Shown here piece after piece: positions 32,987 through 43,499 of a stretch of DNA of 64,000 nt; positions within the stretch are counted from its first letter, which is position 1, and the number at the start of each line of letters is the position of its first letter. Source of the DNA: an uncultured Clostridia bacterium (GTDB taxonomy: Bacteria; Bacillota; Clostridia; TANB77; CAG-508). The DNA is taken from positions 62,001 through 126,000 of the forward strand of contig CANRAW010000001.1 in NCBI GenBank assembly GCA_947628715.1, read 5' to 3'. A program made the translations under genes and the position numbers. The notes beneath the pieces are model-generated. The model was not told where the DNA came from. It was given only the letters and a program-made list of their open reading frames with translations, and did not search any database.

Positions 32987-33715
32987 ATGGGTAAGCGTAT
33001 TAGTGAAGAAACAAAAAATCAAATCCCAATCCTCTATTCTCAACTCCACAGTCAAGCAAAAGTTGCAGAAAAGCTTCAAATTTCAGTTTCAACAGTTCGT
33101 AAATACCTAAATCTCTATGAAGCAACTCCAACAAAAGAACAACCCAAATCTCCAGAAAAAGTTCAATCTCCTGAAATTAACCAAGACTTAATTAACCAAA
33201 TCAACACTCTCTATTCCCAATGTCGTAATATGTCACAAGTTGGTCGAGAACTCAACATCTCAACATCAATCGTCAAAAAACATTTAACCGAAGAAAATCT
33301 TAACTATAAGAAAAAAGAATTAGAAGATAGAGACGCTCTTTGGTACTATATCTATCGTCTTTTTGGTCAATATTCCGAAGATAAGCCTGTAAGTGATTGG
33401 AATATCGTTCAAATGCAGAAATTTAAACGTCAAGGTATTCCATATAGAGGTCAGCTCTTAACACTTAAGTATTTTTATGAAGTTGAAAAGCACGATATAG
33501 AGAGGTCTAATGGGAGCATCGGGATTATACCATGGGCGATTAAGAGAGCGGAGAGCTACTATCGTGAATTGGCAAAACGAACTGACGAAATGGAAAAAGC
33601 AATTGAACGTCAGCTTGAACAAGATAGAATTGAAATTAAATATAATCCAAGCAACTACATTGGTAAAAAGAGAAAGAAAAGACTTATCGATATAAACGAA
33701 TTAGAGGAGGAATGA
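32987..33715 (+). CDS. HTH-containing protein (two HTH repeats), probable replication accessory factor
   Basis: QAKVAEKLQISVSTVRKYL and MSQVGRELNISTSIVKKHL. Confidence 0.6.
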   Translation: MGKRISEETKNQIPILYSQLHSQAKVAEKLQISVSTVRKYLNLYEATPTKEQPKSPEKVQSPEINQDLINQINTLYSQCRNMSQVGRELNISTSIVKKHLTEENLNYKKKELEDRDALWYYIYRLFGQYSEDKPVSDWNIVQMQKFKRQGIPYRGQLLTLKYFYEVEKHDIERSNGSIGIIPWAIKRAESYYRELAKRTDEMEKAIERQLEQDRIEIKYNPSNYIGKKRKKRLIDINELEEE

Positions 33716-33718
33716 TAA

Positions 33719-34955
33719 TTGATTCAGCTTGATAGAAGAACAGTTGTCCAAGTCTTTGGTGGACTAATGCAGTGTCCTGATTTTTTAAGTGATACTGATA
33801 AATATAGCTTAGACCCAACAGACTTTACACAGCAAATTGATAAATATGTTTTTACAGCAATTTATAATCTCTATATGGGTGGAGCAGAAAAAATCCATGT
33901 ATCTGATATAGATGGTTATTTCCAAGACAATGTGCCGGCACAAAAGCTTCTTAATGAGAATAATAACCTCCAATTTCTTAAAGATTGCGAGACTTATGCT
34001 GATGCGAGTAATTTTAATTATTATTATAATAGACTAAAGAAAATAAATTTAGTAAGAGACTTACAAAGGTCAGGTTATGATACTAATAATATCTATTGTG
34101 AAAATCCTTTAAACGATAGGTATAATGAAATAAATAAAAAATTTGAGGAAATAACAACGCAAGATATTGTTAAGCAAATTAAGATAGATTTAGCTAATCT
34201 TGAAAATAAGTATGTTTATAATACAGTTGTTGAAGAGAGTAAAGCCTATACTGGAATTAAAGATTTAATTAAAGAGTTAAAAGTAAAGCCCGAAGTTGGT
34301 GTAAGATTGCAGGGGGAAATCTTTAATACAATTTGCCGAGGGGGAAGAAAAGGCAAGCTTTATTTAAGGTCGGCATCCAGTGGGGTGGGGAAAACTCGCT
34401 CAATGGTGGGAGATGCTTGTAACATCGCTTACCCAATTCGCTTTGAGCCGAAATATGGTAAGTGGATTGCGACAGGAACGCCGCAAAAGGTACTATATGT
34501 AATGACGGAACAAGACCCAGCAGAGATTCAGACTATGATACTTGCCTACTTAACAGGTTATAATGAAGATATGTTCTTGTATGGAACTTATGGCGATGAA
34601 CATATGGATAGAATTATGAAAGCTGTAGATATAATGGAGAAGTATCAAGATAATATGTTGTTTGCAAGAATCCCCGACCCATCGGCAAATGTAGTTAAAA
34701 ATCTCTTTAGACGATATAATTTTCAAAAAGGAGTTGAAGTGTTTTTCTATGATTATATCTTCTCTTCGCCCGCAATGATGGGAGAGTATCGTGACCTTAA
34801 AGTTCGTGAGGACATTCAACTTAGATTGCTTGCGACCGCAATTAAAAACGTTGCGGTCGAGCTTGACGCTTTTATAATGACGGCGACACAGTTAAGCAAT
34901 GAAGATGATAGCACGAGAAAGAATGGGTTTAGAGATGTTAAAAATATAAGAGGAT
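33719..34955 (+). CDS. dnaB: DnaB-like replicative helicase, exon 1
   Basis: LYLRSASSGVGKTRSMVGDACNIAYP Walker A; VEVFFYDYIFSS; IMTATQLSN; joins in frame to exon 2. Confidence 0.8.
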
Positions 34956-35229
34956 TGAGCTTTGGTCTAATATATCTTTACTCAGTAATGAGGGTTAATT
35001 GTAAAATTAGCTAACGAGGAAGCCTAAGTCTTAATTGATATGGTAATCTCGTGGGAATTATTTGAATAAAATAAAGCCTGTATCGACTATCCCTGTGTTG
35101 AGAGACTGGGAGTAGGGGCATTATAAATGCTTTAACTAAGGAAACGAAGTTAATGAGAACCGAAAGAGATATAGTTTCTTTTAAGAAATTTAAAAATAGT
35201 CAGTTCCTATAGAAATATAGGATTCAATG
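34956..35229 (+). ncRNA. group I-like intron in the helicase gene (274 nt, no ORF)
   Basis: Removal restores ...KNIRG-S-KAIVDVADIACI in frame; 5' exon ends U, intron ends G; core nearly identical to the 39243 intron. Confidence 0.8.
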
Positions 35230-35693
35230 CGAAGGCAATAGTTGATGTTGCTGATATAGCTTGTATAAAGCGGCGGCCAACAAGTGAAGAGTTGAATGTA
35301 GTTGCCAACTTCCAGAAACGCTACAACCTTATGCCAAACTCTATTATAGATATATTTAAAAATAGACGTGGTAGATGGACTATGATGAGTATTTGGCAAT
35401 ACTGTGACTTAGGAACATTAAGAACCTACGATTTGTTTGCAACAACCTCTGATTTAAAACCAATAGAAGATTTCCAAATTGTAGATTTTACAGAAGAGAA
35501 AACCCAAGAACTTGAAAATTTAGAAAAATTATATAATAATAGTATTAAAGAAAACGAAATAAATGAAACGAAAATAGAAGAAAATAATGATTTTAAATCA
35601 ATGGTAAGTACAATTAACGAAGCCTTTAACTCAGAAGAAAGGTCAAAAGAAAAATTAAAAGAAAAAAGTTTTCGAGATTTAATTTAGAATTAA
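35230..35693 (+). CDS. dnaB: DnaB-like replicative helicase, exon 2
   Basis: SKAIVDVADIACIKRRPTSEELNVVANFQKRYN; reads through a TAG, ends Q-N-TAA. Confidence 0.75.
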
Positions 35694-35711
35694 AGATTGG
35701 GGATAGTAATA

Positions 35712-36782
35712 ATGAAGAAAATGGATTTAAAAAAATTAGCAGATAGTTTAACCGAAGAAGATATAATTAGATTAGTAACCGAATTAGGTTCAGACGAATA
35801 TAAAATGACTAATGACGCAATTATTTTTAAAACCATTTGTCATAATATAGACCCTACAAATGCAAAATTAAAACTTTATTATTATAAGAAAAATAAAAAA
35901 TTCCATTGCTATACAGATTGTGGTGATAATTTTAATATTTTTGAACTATTTAAACGTAGGTATCAACTATTGGGAATTAAATATAATTTTTATAACGATA
36001 TTGTTTTAAAAATTTCTAAAGGTATTAGAATTGATGATTTTAATAATTTTTCAAACGGAGAGGAATATAGTTCAGTATATGAGAAATATAAGCAAAATGA
36101 AATTAAAGTTGAAATTCCTACAATACCTAAATCATTATTAAATGCTTTTATCTTTTATCCTACAACAGAATGGTTAAGTGAGGGGATTACAAAAGAAACA
36201 ATGGAGCAGTTTGATATACGATATTCAATTAGTGGCAATAAGATTATAATACCTCACTATAATTATGATGGTGATTTAATAGGAATTAGATGTAGGTTTC
36301 TTAATGATGAGGATATAGAAAATGGTAAATATATGCCTGTTCAGATTGAGGGAGTGACTTACTCCCATCCGTTAGGTTATAATCTCTATGGACTAAATTT
36401 AGTTAAAGATAATATTAAAAAATATAAAATGGCAATTATTGTAGAGGGAGAAAAGTCAGTTTTACTATATAATTCTTATTTTGGTTTTAGTAATAATATT
36501 TGTGTAGCAGTTTGCGGCAGTAGCTTACATAGGTATCAAGTTAATCTTCTATTAAAAGCAGGAGCAGAGAGAATTGTAATTGCTTTTGATAAAGAGGGAG
36601 ATAGTTGGAAAGAGAAAAGCAAATATTATAATAAATTAAATGAAATTTGCCAACGCTACAATAATATATGTCAAATGGGTTTTATTTATGATACTAAGAA
36701 TTTGCTTAGTTTAAAAGATAGCCCTCTTGATAGAGGGAAAGATACTTTTTTAGAACTTTATAAAAATACAATATGGATATAA
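35712..36782 (+). CDS. DNA primase (TOPRIM, DnaG-like)
   Basis: KFHCYTDCGDNFNIFEL; IIPHYNYDGDLIGIRCR; MAIIVEGEKSVL; AERIVIAFDKEGD. Confidence 0.85.
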   Translation: MKKMDLKKLADSLTEEDIIRLVTELGSDEYKMTNDAIIFKTICHNIDPTNAKLKLYYYKKNKKFHCYTDCGDNFNIFELFKRRYQLLGIKYNFYNDIVLKISKGIRIDDFNNFSNGEEYSSVYEKYKQNEIKVEIPTIPKSLLNAFIFYPTTEWLSEGITKETMEQFDIRYSISGNKIIIPHYNYDGDLIGIRCRFLNDEDIENGKYMPVQIEGVTYSHPLGYNLYGLNLVKDNIKKYKMAIIVEGEKSVLLYNSYFGFSNNICVAVCGSSLHRYQVNLLLKAGAERIVIAFDKEGDSWKEKSKYYNKLNEICQRYNNICQMGFIYDTKNLLSLKDSPLDRGKDTFLELYKNTIWI

Positions 36783-36803
36783 AAAAGGAGAGATAAAATT
36801 AAA

Positions 36804-37025
36804 ATGAAGTATGAGAGAAAAACGAGTAAGAATATTAAAGATAATTTTCTTTTGGAATTATTAAAGGATAGAGAAATTTTAGTAGAGGAAAAAGATTATA
36901 ATAAATTTTTCTATCCAACAAAAGATAATGAGATTGATAGTTCTTTACTTGATAATATTGATAAGGCTTGTGAAATGTTACACGAGCATTTGACGAGAGG
37001 TAACAAGATATATTTAGTAGTGGAT
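36804..37025 (+). CDS. recJ: RecJ-like DHH exonuclease, exon 1
   Basis: ...KIYLVVD joins PDVDGYTS. Confidence 0.8.
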
Positions 37026-38177
37026 TAACCATAGGTCAAGGTTCACTTTAAATGGTTTAAACTGCGGGAACACCCTTAGAGCCGACAAAGCTACAACGTG
37101 ATTGGAAACGATGAGCGTGAATGCGGAACTACCATAAAAATTTGTCGGATTTGGGCAACCGAGGTGAAAGTCCTCAGACGCAGCGAAATCTCCTTAACGA
37201 GTAAAGTCGATGGAGAACGTTCAGAGACTATAATACCACTTAGAATGTATAGTCCAATCCCTTTTAAGAGATGAATTTTTTATATTTTTATTCTATCTAC
37301 ATCACTTATATTATGAGGTGATGCTGATGGCAGTTTCAATAAATAATTAGCCTGCTGAAATTTAGAATAAAATCATAGAAGACTACAAAAATGGAAAATC
37401 TATGAGACAAATTGAAAAAGATTATGATGTTTCCAGAGCTTCGGTTGCAAAATTTTTAGAGAAATTAAATATTAAAACATAGCATGGCAACCATTATAGG
37501 AAATATCACCATAACGAAAACTTTTTTGAAGTAATTGACAACGAAAAAAAAGCATATTGGTTAGGTTTTATGTATGCTGATGGTTGGATTCTTGACAATA
37601 CTAAAAGATATGGTCAGGACCATTTTGGAATAGGACTTGACTTAGAAGATGAACAACACTTAATAAAATTCTTACAAGATATTGAAGCAAATAATCCTTT
37701 GCACTATGATGTGTCTAAAGATAGACATATGGTAAAAGTTGAATTGACTTCTCAAAAAACTGTAGATGACTTAATAAATCAAGGTTGTTTTAAATAGAAA
37801 ACAGCAATTTTACAACCACCAAAGAATGTGCCTGAAAATTTATTACATCATTTTATAAGAGGATTCTTTGATGGAGACGGCTCGATTGTTGAGTCAAAAG
37901 GACAGTATTATCAAAAAACAGGACTTTATAAATATAGTATTAACTTTTCTTGTGTAGAATGTATAGGTGAATGGCTAAAAGAATATTTTGGGTTTGGCAG
38001 TGTTGTTCAAGATAAAAGAAAAAGTTTCAGTTATTCTTTTACAATTGGTGGAGATAATTGTGTTGAAAAATTCTATAATGTAGTTTATAAAGACGCAACT
38101 ATCTATTTAGACAGAAAATATAAAAGATTTTAGAATTTCTTAAAACAAAAATACGGTGAAAACCGGGGTACTTAATG
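37026..38177 (+). ncRNA. group I intron in recJ carrying a homing endonuclease
   Basis: Core-like aaactgcgggaacaccc, cgttcagagactataatacc, agaatgtatagtccaatccc; 6-bp P1 GUGGAU/GUUCAC with terminal U.G. Confidence 0.9.
37321..38175 (+). CDS. LAGLIDADG homing endonuclease with N-terminal HTH
   Basis: AYWLGFMYADGWI, HHFIRGFFDGDGSI; multiple TAG; ends TAA. Confidence 0.85.
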
Positions 38178-39242
38178 CCTGATGTAGATGGTTACACATC
38201 AGCCTCCTTTTTCTATAACTACCTAAATGACATTCTCAAACAAGATTATAATTTTGAAATCGAGTACCATGTTCCAGAGGGTAAAGAGCATGGTTTAAGA
38301 ACACTAATGCCTATTTTAGAAAATAGAAAAATTGCAGATTTAATAGTATGTCCAGATAGTTCAAGCAACGATTACGAACAGCATAAAATTCTCCATGATA
38401 TGGGATATGATATACTTGTACTCGACCATCATATTGCAGAATATTATAGTAACGATGCTATTGTAGTAAACAATCAATTATCAGAAAACTACGAAAATAA
38501 ATCGTTAAGTGGTGTAGGAATTGTTTATAAATTCTTTGAGCATTTTGAAAAGAAACACTTAGGTAATTGCTGTTCGCCGCCCTCTCAAAACTATCTTGAT
38601 TTAGTAGCATTAGGTCAAATCAGCGATGTAATGATAATGAATACAATAGAGAATCGTTATATATGCGACTATGGACTTACTCATATAAATAATAAGTTTT
38701 TTAAAGAAATAATAGAAAAGCAATCCTATTCTTTAGGAGAAAGAGAACTAACCCAAACAGGTATTGCTTTCTATATAACTCCTCTTATCAATGCTTTAAT
38801 TAGAGTAGGTTCACCAATTGAAAAGGAACGTCTTTTTGAAGCTTTTATTAACCCTGATAAAGAAGTTCCATCAACTAAAAAAGGAGAAAAAGGACTAACA
38901 GAAACAATCGCAACACAAACTATTAGAAACTGTACAAATGCAAAAGCAAGACAGAAGAGAGAAACAGATAAAGCATTAGAGCTGTTGTCAATTCAAATTG
39001 AAGAAAATTGTCTTAATGATAATAAAATTCTAATTCTCAATGCTGACGACTTGGACGTTTCTAATACTTTAACAGGACTATGTGCTATGGGTGTTGCGGC
39101 AGCATATAAAAAGCCTGTAATGTTGGGAAGAGTTAATCGTGATGGGTATATGAAAGGTTCTATTCGAGGTTGCGGCGAATCAGAACTTAAAGATTTTCGT
39201 CAGTTTTTGCTTGATAGTGATTTGATGCAGTTTGTTGAGGGT
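38178..39242 (+). CDS. recJ: RecJ-like DHH exonuclease, exon 2
   Basis: PDVDGYTSASFF..., ILVLDHHIAEY (DHH), ...MQFVEG. Confidence 0.88.
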
Positions 39243-39490
39243 CAAGAGTGGCCCACTATACTTTTGTCACTTAATCAGTGAGGTTAATTATAAAATTAGC
39301 TAACGAGGAAGCCTAAGTCTTAATTGATATGGTAATCTCGTGGGAATTGTAATAGTAATATTATCAAACCTGTAACGACTATCTCCGCTAAGGAGAGTAC
39401 AATTGTTATTGATACACAATTGGAAATGGGTATACTGCCATAAGGTGGTAAGAAATAGTCTAAGCCTTTTCAAAAGAAAGGGGAGTTTTG
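39243..39490 (+). ncRNA. group I-like intron 2 in recJ (248 nt, no ORF)
   Basis: P1 GGGU/GCCC with U.G; removal restores FVEG-HSNAAGFGL; ~67-nt block nearly identical to the helicase intron. Confidence 0.85.
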
Positions 39491-39964
39491 CACTCGAACG
39501 CAGCAGGCTTTGGCTTGCGAGCATCAAACATAAACAAGCTTATTAACTATGCTAATGAGAAATTAGTTAATATAAACTTTAACGAAGGCTGTTATGATGT
39601 TGATTTTATATTGAATGGTAATTGCTCTTATCTCGCCAATCTAATATCTGAGGTAGATGATGGTAGAAAACTATGGGGTCAAGGAAACCCTGAACCTATG
39701 ATTGCTATCGAAAATATTACGCTTGATAAAAGCAATATTCAGATAATAGGTAGTAATAAAGATACTCTTAAATTTACTTACAATAATATAACCTATATTA
39801 AGTTTAAAGCTACAAATATAATTGATAAATTAAACGAATATGGTAGTAAACTTAATATCAATATTGTAGGTAAAAGCAATATGAACTATTGGGGCGGCAG
39901 AGCAACTCCTCAAATTATAATTGAAGCAATTGAAATTAAAAATAATAGTGTAATGGACTTTTAA
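39491..39964 (+). CDS. recJ: RecJ-like DHH exonuclease, exon 3
   Basis: HSNAAGFGLRASNINKLINY completes the G-H-x-x-A-A-G motif. Confidence 0.85.
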   Translation, partial: HSNAAGFGLRASNINKLINYANEKLVNINFNEGCYDVDFILNGNCSYLANLISEVDDGRKLWGQGNPEPMIAIENITLDKSNIQIIGSNKDTLKFTYNNITYIKFKATNIIDKLNEYGSKLNINIVGKSNMNYWGGRATPQIIIEAIEIKNNSVMDF

Positions 39965-39982
39965 AAGGAGGTTGAGATAGAG

Positions 39983-40705
39983 TTGAGATATTAGGGCGGC
40001 AAATACTACCAATCAAGTACAATCGTTTCCTATATAAATCGTTGTATTAGAGAAAATAAAATTGATAATTACTATGAACCGTTTGTTGGTGGAGCTAATG
40101 TAATGTATAAGGTTAAATGTGATAATAGGTTTGGTAATGATATAGATAATTAGTTAATAGCTTATTATAATCATGTTTGCAACGGCGGCGATTCGTATAA
40201 GGAAGTTAGTGAAGAATTGTTTAATGATATGAGAGATAATCCTTAGAAATATAAAGATTATTAGCTTGGAAACGTAAAATATATGTCAAGTTTTAGTGCT
40301 AAAGGTTTTCAAGCAGGATACGCTAAGCCTGGCAGAAGAACTTAGTATGAAGGTGCTATAAAAAATTTTGAGAAACAGATTCCTAAGATTGTTGATGTGA
40401 AATGGAGTTGTAAAGATTATAAAGAAATTGAGTTTAAAGATAGGAGTTTTATTTACTGTGACCCGCCTTATCATAATACAACTCAATACTATGGACAAAA
40501 TTTTAATTCAATAGAATTTTTTGATTGGTTTAGGGAAATTAGTAAAGAACATTACTGTATACTAAGTGAATATGAAGTGCCGCCCGACTTTAGTTTACTG
40601 ACGAAAATTGAAACAAGATTAAGATTGGACGGCAACAATTCAAGTAGTAGGATTGATAAATTGTTTTATTGTGATGGATTATTTAAAGATTGGTTTGAAA
40701 ATTGA
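39983..40705 (+). CDS. DNA adenine methyltransferase (D12-like), paralogue of 2480..3229
   Basis: MRYxGGKYY...YYEPFVGGANV...FIYCDPPYHNT; five TAG, first at codon 4. Confidence 0.85.
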
Positions 40706-40730
40706 CTTTCTTAAAAAGTTATTATATAAT
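40702..40730 (+). promoter_or_regulatory. promoter TTGACT-N17-TATAAT
   Basis: ttgactttcttaaaaagttattatataat. Confidence 0.75.
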
Positions 40731-40741
40731 AAATATAGAAA

Positions 40742-40984
40742 GTGAGAGAAAAGAAGAGAAAAGCAAGTAGGAGGAATGTACTAATGATGCTGCTGAAACA
40801 GACTGACGAGATAAGAACGGAAACAGAGGAGGAAGCTAAGGCACTTATCGAGAATTATAAAAAGAAATCGTTTGAAGAGGGTTATGAAATAATAAGTTAT
40901 ACCTCAACACTTAAGGAGAAAAAGTGTAAGGGAGAGGTTGTTGAACAATATGTTATAAATAAAATTGTAAAGAGATGGGACTAA
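40742..40984 (+). CDS. hypothetical small protein
   Basis: 80-aa ORF after a strong promoter; start uncertain. Confidence 0.45.
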   Translation: MREKKRKASRRNVLMMLLKQTDEIRTETEEEAKALIENYKKKSFEEGYEIISYTSTLKEKKCKGEVVEQYVINKIVKRWD

Positions 40985-41020
40985 CATTTCAAAAGATAAA
41001 GTTAGAAAGGAGCAATTATA

Positions 41021-41055
41021 GGTCAAGGTATTATTTTAATAATAGTATCTTGACT
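41021..41055 (+). terminator. hairpin terminator
   Basis: gtcaaggtatta ttttaat aatagtatcttgac ttttcttttt. Confidence 0.65.
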
Positions 41056-41078
41056 TTTCTTTTTATTTTTGATATAAT
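41050..41078 (+). promoter_or_regulatory. promoter TTGACT-N17-TATAAT
   Basis: -35 in the terminator 3' arm. Confidence 0.7.
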
Positions 41079-41111
41079 TATTATAGAAAATAAAGAAAAA
41101 GGGTGATATTT

Positions 41112-43499
41112 ATGGAATTTTATGGCTCGTGCCACGACCACACAGATAGGAGCAACTTCCGTCTTAGGGACTCGACAAATCGTCTCGAGGACTTGTGTTG
41201 GTATGCGGCGAAGGAACTTCAACATAATTTTATTGCGATAACAGACCATGAAACTATTGCTACGGCTCTTGATTGTCAAATAGTAGAAAAGAAAATAAGA
41301 AAAGAATATCCTGATTTTAAAGTTATTAGAGGTAATGAAATTTATTTATGCCGCAATGGGTTGAGTAAAGAAAACTTTGTAAAAGGAGTAGACAAGTATT
41401 ATCATTTTATTTTGTTAGCAAAAGACGAAAGAGGACATGAACAAATTAGAGAACTTTCTACAAGAGCATGGTTGAGAGCGTTTGAAACAAATAGAATGAT
41501 GAGAGTACCTACATATTATTCTGACCTACAAGAAGTTGTAGGACAAGATAAAGGTCATGTCATCTTCAGTTCCGCCTGCATTGGTTCAAGATTAGCACAG
41601 TTAGTGTTGGACTACAACAAAGAACCTACAATTGAAAAGTATGAATATATTAAAAATTGGATTAAAAATATAAGTGAAATTTGTGGAGTAGAGAATTTTT
41701 TCTTGGAAACTCAGCCGTCTTTTAATAAAGAACAGATTATAGTAAACAAGACTTACAAGAAGCTATCGGAAGAACTCAATATTCCTGTGGTAATTTCTTT
41801 GGACGCTCATTATATGAAAAAGGAAGATGAACCTATTCACCACGCTTTCTTAACAGCACAAGACGGAGATAGAGAAACTCATGAATTTTATGCTTCGACT
41901 TATATGATGTCAAGAGAAGAAATTCATTCTTATATGGACGATAGTATAGGAAAAGAAACTGTAACAGAATGGATGAATAACACCAAAAAGATATATGATA
42001 TGTGTGAGGATTATGATTTAACTAAGCCAACAAGAATTGTATATCTTCCTAAGACAACAGACAAAATTAGTAAAGATGAATATTTAATGTTTAAAGATAA
42101 GATAAAGGAACTTGAATATTTTTATATCTCAGAACATCAAGAGAATAGAGATTTGGCTGCGGCGATAGTAAGAAAGATATTAAAAGACCCAGAACAATAT
42201 AATAATGAACCTACGTTTGAAATGATAGATGATAATTTAAAGGCAATAAGATTAGCTTCTGAAAAAATGCAAACACAGTGGAGTGCTTATCTTCTGAATC
42301 TTAGAGATTATGTTCGTATAATCTGGGAACAAGGCAATTCATTAACTGGTTGTTCACGAGGTTCAGGTACAGGTTTTCTTCTATTAAATATGTTAGATGT
42401 AACTCAAATCAATCCACTTAGAGAGACAACAAAAACCTATAGTTTCCGTTTTCTTAATCCCGAACGAGTTTCACCTTTGGACGTAGACTTGGATATTGAG
42501 GGAGGAAAACGCCCACAAGTTTACGCTGCACTTCAAAAAGCATATGGTAAAGATAGAGTTTCTAAGGTTTTAACAATTAGAACTGAAAAATCCAAATCAG
42601 CAATCCTCACCGCTTCACGAGGATTGGGCATAGACCCAGACGAAGCGTCATATTTAGCTTCTTTTATTAAAGCAGATAGAGGACAACAAAGAACTTTAGC
42701 CCAAACATATTATGGTGATATAGAAAACGATATGCCGCCTGATTTAAAATTTAAAGAACTTATGGACACAAAATATCAAAAATTGTGGCAAGTAGCTCAA
42801 CATATAGAGGGTTTGTGTTGCGGCGTAGGAAGCCATGCAGGTGGAGTAATCTTCTATGATGAACCGATAACTAAGACTACTGCTTTAATGCAAACTACAA
42901 ATGGTGATATAATCACGCAATATGACCTCCATAAGCTTGAATCGTGTTCATTGTTGAAAATTGATTTGCTCTCTATAGAAGCTTTGGATAGAATTAGAGC
43001 AACTTTAGATTTGTTAGTAGAATATAATTATCTGGATAAAAATAAGAGTTTGAGAGAAAATTATGAAGAAGCGATAGGGATTTATAAGATAGAAAGAAAA
43101 GACCCAAAAATGTGGGAAATGATTCATCAACATAAAATTGAAAGCTTGTTTCAAATGGAAAAGCAAAGTGGAGTACAGGGAATTGAAGTAGTTAAGCCAA
43201 CTTCAATTGATGATTTGGCGGCACTTAATTCTGTTATAAGACTTATGCCACCCGAAAAAGGAGCAGAACAACCGATTCAAAAATTTGCAAGATTTAAAAA
43301 AGATATAAGTTTGTGGTATAAAGAATTAGAAGAGTGGGGAGTTGATAAAAAATATTGGAAGATGTTGGAGGGTATTGTTGGAATTTCTTATGGTATGTGT
43401 ATTCAACAAGAACAATTTATGATGTTGGTTCAGCAAAAAGAATTAGGAGGCTTTAGTCTATTATGGGCTGACAGATTAAGAAAATCAATAGCTAAGTTT
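41112..43499 (+). CDS. dnaE: DNA polymerase III alpha subunit, exon 1
   Basis: PHP domain (GSCHDHTDRSNF), SRGSGTGFLLLNML, DVDLDIEGGKRP; ends in LGGFSLLWADRLRKSIAK. Confidence 0.88.

Noticed and set aside
34550-34819. Minus ORF inside the helicase gene
   Set aside because: Antisense to a well-supported DnaB-like exon
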